Source of the DNA: Amycolatopsis pithecellobii
GTDB lineage: Bacteria; Actinomycetota; Actinomycetes; Mycobacteriales; Pseudonocardiaceae
Assembly: GCF_009707865.1 (NCBI RefSeq)
Contig: NZ_WMBA01000009.1
Span: forward strand, 89,608 to 153,607
Direction of reading: 5' to 3'
DNA length: 64,000 nt
Under the pieces are notes generated by a model. That model had not been told where the DNA came from. It saw only the letters and a program-made list of their open reading frames with translations, and did not search any database. Both the position numbers and the translations under genes were made by a program. Below, piece after piece: positions 29,967-40,910 of the stretch; position 1 is the stretch's first letter, and the number at the start of each line of letters is the position of its first letter.

Positions 29967-30869
29967 TTCGGTCGCGCGGGTGATCACGGCCGCGCCCATC
30001 CCCGTGCGGGCGCGGACTTTCAACGGAACGTCGCCTTCCGGCTGCTCCATACCGACCTCCAGCTCGCTGGACACCTTCCCGGAGCCGGACGACAGGTCGA
30101 CCTCCGCGGCCACCCCTGGCCGCACCCCGACGCGGATTTCGCCGGAGCCGGTGATCAGCTCGAGTGAGCCGTCCGCCGCGCCGGCCACGGACAGGTCGCC
30201 GCTGCCACTGCGGGCCATGATCTCGCCCGACGCGGCGCCGACCCACACGTTCCCGGTTCCCGTCACCACCGTCGCCGAACCGGACAGTGACGCCACCTCG
30301 ACGCTCCCGCTGCCGGTCCGCAGCTGCAACCCGGCGAGCGTCGGCCCGAGCTGGATCCCGCCGGACCCGGTGCGCACGATCGCCGCCCCCTCGGTCTGGT
30401 CCAGCTTCACCTCGCCGGCTCCGGTCAGCACATCGGCCCGTCCGGACGTGCCGGTGACCGTCACGTCCGCCGACCCGGCGCGGATCTCCAGCGACGAGCC
30501 GGCCGGTGCCCGTACCTTCACCGCGATCGGAGTGTTCCGCAGTGGCAACGCTTTCGGCGCCCGCACGACGAGCCGCTTGCCGGTCAGCTCGATACGCGTC
30601 TGCTCCACCGCCTCGGCCGGCGTTCCGCGCAGCTCCCCGCCGAACTGGTCACCGAACCGCTCGTTCACCCAGTTCAGCAGGGTCGTCACGCCCTGCGCCC
30701 ACGGCTCGCCGGCCTGCGGCGCATGCCGCAGCTCCACGAACGTCTCGCCCTCCTCGGCGGTCAGCTCGATCTCGATCTTCCCGAGCGTGACACTGACGTC
30801 GAGATCGAGCGGCCCTTCCGCGGCGAACGTCTCGGTGCGAATGACGTCTTCCGCCTGTGCTCCGGTCAC
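29964..30869 (-). CDS. DUF4097-family beta-repeat protein
   Basis: The 301-residue protein is built of short beta-strand repeats: GSADVTVTGTSGRADVLTGAGEVKL, GSGSVEVASLSG, GTGNVWVGAASGE and GSGEIRVGV. This is the DUF4097 (adhesin-like right-handed beta) pattern. No signal peptide is visible, so it is probably cytoplasmic. GTG start, 2 bases after the ribbon-helix-helix gene, so the two are an operon. The stop codon is supplied by the 106-bp repeat. Confidence 0.75.
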   Translation of the reverse strand: MTGAQAEDVIRTETFAAEGPLDLDVSVTLGKIEIELTAEEGETFVELRHAPQAGEPWAQGVTTLLNWVNERFGDQFGGELRGTPAEAVEQTRIELTGKRLVVRAPKALPLRNTPIAVKVRAPAGSSLEIRAGSADVTVTGTSGRADVLTGAGEVKLDQTEGAAIVRTGSGGIQLGPTLAGLQLRTGSGSVEVASLSGSATVVTGTGNVWVGAASGEIMARSGSGDLSVAGAADGSLELITGSGEIRVGVRPGVAAEVDLSSGSGKVSSELEVGMEQPEGDVPLKVRARTGMGAAVITRATE

Positions 30870-30871
30870 GA

Positions 30872-31384
30872 TTATCCCTTCACCCAGCCGTGCAAGTGCG
30901 AGGCGGTCTGCCTACCCGGCTTGCTCTTGCGCTCGCCCTGCGGGAGTCCGGCGCCGTGCAGCGCGCCCTGGACCGCCTGCGAGATGAACGTGTTGAGCGA
31001 GACCCCCTGTGCGGCCGCGGCCTGCTCGGCCTGCCCCTTGATCTGCTCCACCATGCGCAGCGTCATGCGCGCGATGTTGTCGCTGCCCTCGCCCGGTGCG
31101 GGTGGGGGCGGCGGAGGTGGCGGGGCGGTCTCTTCGCCCGAGCCGGCGCCGGTGACCACGACGCGCACGTCGCGGCCGTCGAGACGCACCTCGACGACAT
31201 GGTCGGGCAGTTGCGTGGTGACTTCGGCGGCGAGGTCGGCGAGCGCGTTCATCAGCGCCAGCCGGACCGCCGGTTCCAGCGCTGCCGAGAGCACCGCCGC
31301 CGCCCGCCGGGTCTGCTCGTCCCCTGCGGACGCCGTCGCGGTCAGGTCCTCACGGAGGCCGGCGATGTACGGCGACAAATCCAT
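30872..31384 (-). CDS. HicB-like ribbon-helix-helix protein
   Basis: The 170-residue protein has an N-terminal helical domain, a Pro-rich linker (ETAPPPPPPPPAPGEG), then a ribbon-helix-helix segment ARMTLRMVEQIKGQAEQAA with AAQGVSLNTFISQAV. Such a segment is found in HicB-type antitoxins, but no HicA toxin is nearby. It probably binds DNA and may autoregulate its operon with the DUF4097 gene 2 bases downstream. It diverges from thyX. Confidence 0.7.
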   Translation of the reverse strand: MDLSPYIAGLREDLTATASAGDEQTRRAAAVLSAALEPAVRLALMNALADLAAEVTTQLPDHVVEVRLDGRDVRVVVTGAGSGEETAPPPPPPPPAPGEGSDNIARMTLRMVEQIKGQAEQAAAAQGVSLNTFISQAVQGALHGAGLPQGERKSKPGRQTASHLHGWVKG

Positions 31385-31499
31385 GACACCACTATGACGT
31401 CACAGATGGTGTCAGTCAAGGTGTCACGTGGCGTCGTCCCGGAACTGTCGTCCCCGCCGGTTACGCTGCGAGAGCCGAACGAGGGGAAGGAGTGCGAAC

Positions 31500-32252
31500 G
31501 TGGCAGAGACCGTTTCGCCGAAGGTGCAGTTGATCGCGAAGACCGAGTTCTTCCCGCCGGACGACGTGCCGTGGTCCACCGATGCCGACGGCGGCCAGGC
31601 GCTGGCCGAGTTCGCCGGCCGCGCGTGCTACCAGTCGTGGAAGAAGCCCAACCCGAAGACGGCGACCAACGCCGGCTACATCGACCACATCATCGAGGTT
31701 GGGCACCTGTCGGTGCTCGAGCACGGCACGGTCACCTTCTACATCACCGGGATCTCCCGCTCGCTCACCCACGAGCTGATCCGCCACCGGCATTTCTCCT
31801 ACTCGCAGCTTTCCCAGCGCTACGTCCCCGAGCGCGACGCCGCCTTCGTCGAGCCCGACGTGATCGCCGACGACCCGGTGCTGCACGAGAAGTTCCTCGC
31901 CGCCGCGCAGAAGAGCGTCGAGGCCTACAACGAGCTGCTCGCCGGCCTGGAGGAGAAGTTCGCCGACGCGCCGAGCGCCACCTTGCGCCGCAAACAGGCC
32001 CGGCAGGCGGCGCGGTCGGTGCTGCCGAACGCCACCGAGACCCGCATCGTCGTCACCGGTAACTACCGCGCGTGGCGGCATTTCATCGCGATGCGCGCGA
32101 CCGAGCACGCCGACGTCGAGATCCGCGCGCTGGCCGTGGAATGCTTGCGGCAGCTGCAAAAGGCCGCCGGGAACGTGTTCGCGGACTTCACCATCTCGAC
32201 CCTGCCGGACGGCACGGAGGTCGCCTCCAGCCCCAAGGTTCTCGAAGGGTGA
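31500..32252 (+). CDS. thyX: Flavin-dependent thymidylate synthase
   Basis: The 250-residue ThyX converts dUMP to dTMP with FAD and methylenetetrahydrofolate. The signature [14 protein letters not shown] begins at residue 95. [16 protein letters not shown] and [20 protein letters not shown] are also typical. GTG at 31500 has AAGGAG with a 7-base spacer. Its stop overlaps the next gene. In M. tuberculosis thyX likewise precedes dapA and RNase J. Confidence 0.95.
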   Translation: MAETVSPKVQLIAKTEFFPPDDVPWSTDADGGQALAEFAGRACYQSWKKPNPKTATNAGYIDHIIEVGHLSVLEHGTVTFYITGISRSLTHELIRHRHFSYSQLSQRYVPERDAAFVEPDVIADDPVLHEKFLAAAQKSVEAYNELLAGLEEKFADAPSATLRRKQARQAARSVLPNATETRIVVTGNYRAWRHFIAMRATEHADVEIRALAVECLRQLQKAAGNVFADFTISTLPDGTEVASSPKVLEG

Positions 32253-32647
32253 AGCGGCTTGCGATCGACGTCGAGCCCGCGGAGTACGCGGTCGCCCGCC
32301 TCGCCGCGGACGCCCCGGTGCCCACCGGCCTGCTGGCGCCCGACGGGGACGGTCTGGTCTCGGTGACCCGGACCGGCGGCGAGCTGTCGGTGATCTGCGC
32401 CGCCGCGGACGCACCGGAGGGTGCGCGGGTGGAGGCCGGCTGGCGCCTGCTGACCGTGCGGGGCCCGCTCGCCTTCACCCTGACCGGCGTCATCGCGGCG
32501 CTGGCGAACGAGCTCGCCTCGGCCGGGATAGCCCTGGTCACGCTCTCCACCTTCGACACCGACCACGTGCTGGTTAAGCAGCGGGACCTGACGCGTGCCG
32601 TGGAGGCCCTCACCGCGGCCGGCCACGAGGTGCACCTGCCTGCGTAA
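32249..32647 (+). CDS. ACT-domain protein
   Basis: The 132-residue protein resembles the ACT_7/CASTOR-like domain: [43 protein letters not shown] and [17 protein letters not shown]. These domains bind amino acids in regulatory proteins. GTG overlaps the thyX stop (GTGA). Ligand unknown. Confidence 0.75.
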   Translation: MKRLAIDVEPAEYAVARLAADAPVPTGLLAPDGDGLVSVTRTGGELSVICAAADAPEGARVEAGWRLLTVRGPLAFTLTGVIAALANELASAGIALVTLSTFDTDHVLVKQRDLTRAVEALTAAGHEVHLPA

Positions 32648-32666
32648 CCTCCATCTCAGCGTGCTT

Positions 32667-32702
32667 GAACTTTGAAGTTCGGGGTACCTAAACTTCAAGT
32701 TT
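32667..32702 (+). promoter_or_regulatory. Twin inverted repeats upstream of mntH
   Basis: GAACTT-TG-AAGTTC at 32667-32680 and AAACTT-C-AAGTTT at 32690-32702 share the AACTT/AAGTT half-sites. Their centres are about 22.5 bp (two helical turns) apart, 20 bases before the ATG. This is a strong operator candidate, possibly for a Mn-responsive MntR/DtxR-type regulator. Confidence 0.6.
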
Positions 32703-32722
32703 GGGCGACGAGGGGTGCGGGC

Positions 32723-33961
32723 ATGGCGCTGACGGAAACGGTCCGGCCGCGACTGGCGCGGATGCGGGCCGGGTCGATGCTGCTGGGGCCGGCGTTCGTC
32801 GCGGCCATCGCGTATGTCGACCCCGGCAACGTCGCGTCGAACATCAGCGCCGGCGCGCAGTTCGGCTACCTGCTGGTCTGGGTGATCGTCGCGGCGAACC
32901 TGATGGCCGCGGTCGTGCAGTACCTGTCGGCGAAACTGGGCCTGGTCACCGGGATGTCCTTGCCCGAGGCGGTGCGCGAGCGGACGCCGCGCGCGGGCAG
33001 GCTCGCCTACTGGGCACAGGCCGAACTGGTCGCCATCGCCACCGACCTGGCCGAGGTCGTCGGCGGGGCGATCGCGCTGAACCTGCTGTTCCGGCTGCCG
33101 TTGCTGGCCGGCGGGGTGATCACCGGCGTGGTGTCGATGGGCCTGCTGCTGGTGCAGGACCGGCGCGGCCAACGCCCGTTCGAGCGGGTCGTCACGGGGC
33201 TGCTGGCCGTCATCGCGATCGGCTTCCTGGCCAGCGTGTTCGTCGAACCGCCGTCCGGGCCCGGGGTGCTCGGCGGTCTGGTGCCGCGATTCGACGGTGC
33301 GGAGAGCGTGCTGATCGCGGCGGCGATGCTGGGCGCGACCGTCATGCCGCACGCGGTGTACCTGCATTCGGGGCTGGCCCGTGACCGCCACGGCCATCCG
33401 TCCGGACGGCTGCTCGCCCGGCTGCTGCGGGTGACCCGGTTCGACGTCGGCCTCGCGATGTTGCTGGCCGGCGCGGTGAACCTGTCCATGGTGCTGCTCG
33501 CTGCCACGGTGCTGCGCGGGCAGACGGGCGTCGACTCGATCGCGGGCGCGCACACCGCGATCGGCGAGCTGCTCGGTGGTGGGATCGCGCTGCTGTTCGC
33601 CGTCGGGCTGCTCGCCTCGGGGCTCGCGTCCACCTCGGTCGGTGCGTATGCCGGCGCGATGATCATGCAAGGCTTGCTGCGCAAGCGAATTCCGTTGCTG
33701 CTGCGGCGGTTGATCACGCTCACGCCGGCGATCCTGGTGCTCGCCGCCGGGGCGGACCCGTCGCGCGCGCTCGTGGTCTCGCAGGTGGTGCTGTCGTTCG
33801 GGATCCCGTTCGCGCTGGTGCCACTGGTGCGCATCACCAGCGACCGGGCGGTGATGGGCGAGCATGCCAACCATCGGATCACCGCGGCCGCCGCCTGGGG
33901 CATCGCCGGCGTCATCATCGTGCTGAATCTCGTGCTGATCTACCTGACCTTCGCCCGCTGA
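32723..33961 (+). CDS. mntH: Nramp-family divalent metal (Mn2+/Fe2+) transporter
   Basis: The 412-residue Nramp protein has about 11 membrane helices. The metal-site motif DPGN is at residues 33-36. MPHAVYLHSGL (about residue 208) carries the second conserved metal site, with Met. It imports Mn2+ with H+. The palindromes ahead suggest repression by a metal regulator. Confidence 0.92.
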   Translation: MALTETVRPRLARMRAGSMLLGPAFVAAIAYVDPGNVASNISAGAQFGYLLVWVIVAANLMAAVVQYLSAKLGLVTGMSLPEAVRERTPRAGRLAYWAQAELVAIATDLAEVVGGAIALNLLFRLPLLAGGVITGVVSMGLLLVQDRRGQRPFERVVTGLLAVIAIGFLASVFVEPPSGPGVLGGLVPRFDGAESVLIAAAMLGATVMPHAVYLHSGLARDRHGHPSGRLLARLLRVTRFDVGLAMLLAGAVNLSMVLLAATVLRGQTGVDSIAGAHTAIGELLGGGIALLFAVGLLASGLASTSVGAYAGAMIMQGLLRKRIPLLLRRLITLTPAILVLAAGADPSRALVVSQVVLSFGIPFALVPLVRITSDRAVMGEHANHRITAAAAWGIAGVIIVLNLVLIYLTFAR

Positions 33962-34035
33962 GGCGGGGAACCGGCGTCGCGCCGGGCGGGTCGGAATAGC
34001 ATCTCGCTGTCCGACCCCGGAGAAAGGCCGCGTAC

Positions 34036-35478
34036 GTGACCAACGAGCAGCTGACCCAGGCGACTCAGCCGGCACCCCGCGTGATCGCCGGAAGGTACGT
34101 GCTGCTGGGTGAGCTCGGACGGGGCGGCATGGGCATCGTGTGGCGCGCGGAGGACCAGGTCATCGGGCGCCGGGTCGCGATCAAGGAGCTGCGGCTGGCG
34201 TCGGGTGCCGAGGACACCGTGCACAGCGAACGTGTACTGCGTGAGGTCCGCACCGGCGGCAGGCTCAACGATCCGGCCGTGGTCACGGTCTACGACGTGG
34301 TCTCCGAGTTCGGCGCCACGTACATCGTGATGGAGCTCGTCGAGGCGCCGACGCTCGCGGAGCTGGTGAGCCGGCACGGTCCGCTGCCGCCGACGCAGGT
34401 CGCGTCGATCGCGCAGCAGGTGCTCACCGCGCTGCAGGCCGCGCACGACGCCGGGATCGTGCACCGCGATGTCAAGCCCAGCAACATCATGGTCGCGCCG
34501 AACGGCCGGGTGAAGCTCACCGACTTCGGGATCGCGCAGACGGCGGACGATCCGCGGCTGACCGTCAGCGGAACCATCATCGGTTCGCCCGCTTTCATGG
34601 CTCCCGAGCGGGTCGCGGGCAAGGAGGCCGTGCCCGCGTCGGACTTGTGGTCGCTGGGCGTGACGCTGTTCTACGCGGTCGAGGGCACGCTGGCGTTCGA
34701 GCGCCCCACCACCGCGGCGACCCTGCACGCGATCATGAACGAGGTGCCGTACCTGTCGCGGACCCAGGGCCCGCTGGCCTCGGTGATCATGGGCATGCTG
34801 ATCGCCAGCCCGGAGGCCCGGATCTCCTCCACCCAGGCGCAGCACCTGCTCACGATGGCCGCGAACGCCCATACCCCGCCCGCCGCCTGGCCGGCACCGA
34901 CTCGGGTCGCCGCCGAGCCCGCCAGGACGCGCACTCCGCTGTGGATCGCGGTGTCGGTGGCGGCCGCGGTCGCTTTGCTGGTCGGCGGTTTCCTCGCCGG
35001 GGCACAGTGGGCGCGGCCGGTCATCGATCCGGCGCTGCGCCCGACGCTCACCTACGGCGCGGGCGGGGACCTGCCGGACTTCCAGCTCGGCAGCTACCCG
35101 TGTGTCACGGTCGTCGTGCAGGGCCAGCAGAGCATTCCCAACGACTCCTGGGTGACCTGCGCCGATCTGCACTACGCGGAGTTCTTCGACAGCGCCACGG
35201 CTTACGACGGCAGCGGTTCCGACGCGGTGGAGGCGGCGTACCCGTCGAACCTGCGGGCCTGGGCCGAGACGCGGTGTGCGATGACGTTCCATTCGAACGC
35301 GATCCCGGACCAGGTCAGGGAAAGCTTCGTCTACCGGGCGCTCATCCCGTCCCCGCAGGCCTGGCGGACCCAGAAGGACGACCAGTACGCGACCGCGCCC
35401 ATCCGCAAGGTCTACTGCATGCTCGCCAAGGCCGACGGCTCGGCGTGGACGGGGCAGACCGCGGGCGAGCTGAAATAG
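34036..35478 (+). CDS. Membrane Ser/Thr protein kinase (PknB-like)
   Basis: The 480-residue Hanks-type kinase has a Gly loop (GELGRGGMGIVW), Lys50 in VAIKEL, catalytic HRDVKPSN (Asp145), DFGIAQ and the APE motif. A transmembrane helix lies at about residues 302-324. The roughly 155-residue extracytoplasmic domain has four Cys in a pattern like the Septum_form family (VTCADLHYAEFF; KVYCMLAK). It is likely a sensor kinase of growth or envelope state. Start is GTG. Confidence 0.92.
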   Translation: MTNEQLTQATQPAPRVIAGRYVLLGELGRGGMGIVWRAEDQVIGRRVAIKELRLASGAEDTVHSERVLREVRTGGRLNDPAVVTVYDVVSEFGATYIVMELVEAPTLAELVSRHGPLPPTQVASIAQQVLTALQAAHDAGIVHRDVKPSNIMVAPNGRVKLTDFGIAQTADDPRLTVSGTIIGSPAFMAPERVAGKEAVPASDLWSLGVTLFYAVEGTLAFERPTTAATLHAIMNEVPYLSRTQGPLASVIMGMLIASPEARISSTQAQHLLTMAANAHTPPAAWPAPTRVAAEPARTRTPLWIAVSVAAAVALLVGGFLAGAQWARPVIDPALRPTLTYGAGGDLPDFQLGSYPCVTVVVQGQQSIPNDSWVTCADLHYAEFFDSATAYDGSGSDAVEAAYPSNLRAWAETRCAMTFHSNAIPDQVRESFVYRALIPSPQAWRTQKDDQYATAPIRKVYCMLAKADGSAWTGQTAGELK

Positions 35479-38321
<2,843 letters not shown>

Positions 38322-38328
38322 GGCCGTT

Positions 38329-39288
38329 CTAGGGTGCGCCGGCCGGACATTCCTGCCCGGCAACAGGTTGCGCCGAAGTGCTCCGTCTACTGTGGACGAG
38401 CTGCACGATGGTCGCACCGCCGAGCAGGACGAGCGCGCCGGCCAGTTGCACCCAGCTGAGCGACTCGCCGAGGAGGGCCCATGCGCTGGCGGTCGCGACG
38501 ACCGGTTCGAGCAGGCCGACCACGGACGCGACCGAGGCGGGCAGGTGCCGCAGGGCGGTCGTGCCGAGCGCGTACGCCAGTGCGGTCGACAACAGTGCGA
38601 CGGCGACCAGCAGCGTCCACACCGGTGGCCGCCACGGACCCAGCGTCGTCGGCGCGCCCAGCAGCGCGACGGGCAGCCGCCACGGCGGCGACACCACGCA
38701 TACCGCGACCGCGCCGGCGACCATGCCCCAGGTGACCACGCCGAGCGGCTCGCGGGTCGTCGCGCCGTGCTCGCCGATCAGGAAATACGCGGCCGAGCAC
38801 GCCGCCGCGGCCAGCCCGGCGAGGAGACCGATGGCGTCGATCGTCAGCCCGTCCCACACCTGCGCGACGAGTGCGAGGCCCAGCATGGCGAGCGCGATGC
38901 CGAGCCACATCACGCCGGGCAGCCGGACCCGGCGCACGAACCGCGTCCACAATGCGATCAGCACCGGCGAGACGAACTCCAGCAGAATCGCGATACCGAC
39001 CGGAAGTCGTTGCACCATCACGAAAAAGCACAGTTGCACCCCGGCCACGCCCAGCAGTCCGTAGCCGAGCAGCAGCGGCCATTCGCCCCGGCGCACCCGT
39101 AGCAGGCGCGGGCGGACCACCGCGACACCGGCCAGCAGGACCAGTGCGGCGAGGGCGATCCGGGCCGTGGCGACCTGTTCCGGTGACAGGCCCGCCTGCA
39201 TCGCCGGCTTCGCGATCGTGCCCGAAACACCGAAGCACAACGACGAGGTCAGGATGAGGGCGGTGCCCGCGCGGACTTCGATCGACAC
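38329..39288 (-). CDS. EamA/DMT-family transporter
   Basis: The 319-residue protein has ten helices arranged as two EamA repeats. The first includes SSLCFGVSGTIAKPAMQAGL and the second VTWGMVAGAVAVCV with ASVVGLLEPVVATASAW. Members export amino acids or metabolites. GTG start. Its stop is 7 bases from the RNase J stop, convergent. Substrate unknown. Confidence 0.85.
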   Translation of the reverse strand: MSIEVRAGTALILTSSLCFGVSGTIAKPAMQAGLSPEQVATARIALAALVLLAGVAVVRPRLLRVRRGEWPLLLGYGLLGVAGVQLCFFVMVQRLPVGIAILLEFVSPVLIALWTRFVRRVRLPGVMWLGIALAMLGLALVAQVWDGLTIDAIGLLAGLAAAACSAAYFLIGEHGATTREPLGVVTWGMVAGAVAVCVVSPPWRLPVALLGAPTTLGPWRPPVWTLLVAVALLSTALAYALGTTALRHLPASVASVVGLLEPVVATASAWALLGESLSWVQLAGALVLLGGATIVQLVHSRRSTSAQPVAGQECPAGAP

Positions 39289-39343
39289 CGTCCGAGGCTA
39301 GTGGGCGAACCCGCGGCGGCGAACCGAATTTCCTGTCAGCCGG

Positions 39344-39958
39344 TCACCCGGCCGTCCGCAGGCCCGCGGCGACGTACCCGGTGATCGTCGCGAGCCGGTG
39401 CCCCTGGATGCGCAGCGCGCCCAGCGCTTCCTTGTCCGGCGACGCGGACTTGCGCGAGACGAACGAACCGCCGTACGGGTTGCCGGTGTCCATCAGCTGC
39501 GGGTGGGCGTAGCCGAGCGGGATCACGATCGCGCCCCAGTGGTAGAAGATGTTGTTGATCGCCAGCAGCGTGGACTCCAGCCCGCCGTGCGCGGTGGACG
39601 CCGTCGTGAACGACGTGGCGACCTTGTCCGCGAGCTTTCCCTGTGCCCACAAGCCACCCGTGGTGTCCAAAAAGGCCTTCAACTGGGCGGCCGGACCACC
39701 GAAGCGGGTCGGGCTGCCGACCGCGAGTCCGTCGGCCCACGTCAGATCCTCCAGCGTCGCCAGTTCGGCGTGCGGACCGGCGTCGACATAGGCCTGCCAG
39801 CGGGGGTTCGTCGCGATCGCCGCCGCGGGCGCGGTTTCGGCGACGGTCCGCAACCGGACTTCGGCGCCGGCGTCCCGGGCGCCTTCGGCGAGTGACGAGG
39901 CGAGTTCGGCGGTGTTGCCGGTCGCGCTGTAGAAGACCACGAGGATGCGAGTGCTCAC
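39344..39958 (-). CDS. wrbA: WrbA-like NAD(P)H:quinone oxidoreductase
   Basis: The 204-residue flavodoxin-fold enzyme starts ILVVFYSATGNTAELA, the FMN phosphate loop. It continues GLAVGSPTRFGGPAAQLKAFLD and TTGGLWAQGKLADKVATSF. WrbA reduces quinones by two electrons and is linked to oxidative stress. It is in tandem with the DMT transporter gene downstream. Confidence 0.9.
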   Translation of the reverse strand: MSTRILVVFYSATGNTAELASSLAEGARDAGAEVRLRTVAETAPAAAIATNPRWQAYVDAGPHAELATLEDLTWADGLAVGSPTRFGGPAAQLKAFLDTTGGLWAQGKLADKVATSFTTASTAHGGLESTLLAINNIFYHWGAIVIPLGYAHPQLMDTGNPYGGSFVSRKSASPDKEALGALRIQGHRLATITGYVAAGLRTAG

Positions 39959-40004
39959 GCGCTCACCCTAACGATCTACACCGGCGGCCTCCCAGCATCT
40001 GGAA

Positions 40005-40814
40005 TCAGGGCCGCCACGGGCTGACGGTGTCCGTCGGCCGCGTCGGATCGTGGAAGCGTGGCCGGTCCGGTTCCGTGGCCCGCAACGGGATCAGCCCGGC
40101 GGTGATCGCCTCCATGATCTTCGTGTGTGCGCGCATCCCCGCGCCCGGCCGCGCCGGATCCACCGTGGACAGGTCCACCGGTGTCCCGAAGTGCACCTTG
40201 AACGTCGGACGGCGCAGCGGCGCGGTCAACCCCGAGCGCGCCAGCGGCAGCAGGTCCGCGATGCCCTGGACCTTCTCGGTTCCCCAGTAGACCGCCTCGT
40301 GCGCACCCCACTGGCTGACCGGGACGACGGGCACGCCGGCCGCCAGCGCGAGCCGCGCCGCTCCGGTCTTGCCGCGTTCGGGCCACAGTCCGGGATCGCG
40401 GCTGATCCGGCCCTCCGGGTAGACGATGATCGGGCTCGGCGTGGCGCGCATCGCCTCGACGGCCGCGGCGAACTGCTCGACCGCGCTCGCCTTGCCACGG
40501 TCCACCCGAAGGTGCCCGCTGGCCCGCAGTGCCGGGCCGATCACCGGCGCGTCGAGCAGCCCGCCCGCGAGCAGGAAGCGCGGCGCGAACCCCAACTGCT
40601 GGCACGCGGCTATGAGCACGAAGGCGTCGAACACGCCGATGTGGTTGGCGGCGAGCAGCAGTGGCCTGCCGCGCAGCTCGCGCGGCAGAAAGCCGCTCAC
40701 CTTGAGCCGCCCGACGAGATGGACCAGACCGGTGTCCAGCGTCGTCATCGTGCGCCAGATCGCCGGTGGCCTCCGGCGTGGCGGCACGTGCTGCCGGTGT
40801 TGAGACGCGACCAT
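40005..40814 (-). CDS. 1-acyl-glycerol-3-phosphate acyltransferase-like protein
   Basis: The 269-residue PlsC-family protein has the catalytic motif NHIGVFDAF (residues 57-65), an HxxxxD pattern, and IIVYPEGRISRDPGL. It transfers acyl chains to glycerolipids or similar acceptors. The N terminus is basic, with no clear membrane helix. It diverges from ftsK. Acceptor unproven. Confidence 0.87.
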   Translation of the reverse strand: MVASQHRQHVPPRRRPPAIWRTMTTLDTGLVHLVGRLKVSGFLPRELRGRPLLLAANHIGVFDAFVLIAACQQLGFAPRFLLAGGLLDAPVIGPALRASGHLRVDRGKASAVEQFAAAVEAMRATPSPIIVYPEGRISRDPGLWPERGKTGAARLALAAGVPVVPVSQWGAHEAVYWGTEKVQGIADLLPLARSGLTAPLRRPTFKVHFGTPVDLSTVDPARPGAGMRAHTKIMEAITAGLIPLRATEPDRPRFHDPTRPTDTVSPWRP

Positions 40815-40897
40815 GGCTAGAGCATGTCAGATGCCATCTGGGGAAGAAGTTCGCCTTGAGCCGCGAGTGGCGCATGTGACTGGTGGGCTTCTGCCGT

Positions 40898-40903
40898 TAC
40901 CGT
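40898..40903 (+). promoter_or_regulatory. -10 hexamer for leaderless ftsK
   Basis: TACCGT lies 7 bases before the ftsK ATG with no Shine-Dalgarno sequence. Confidence 0.45.
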
Positions 40904-40910
40904 AGAAGTC

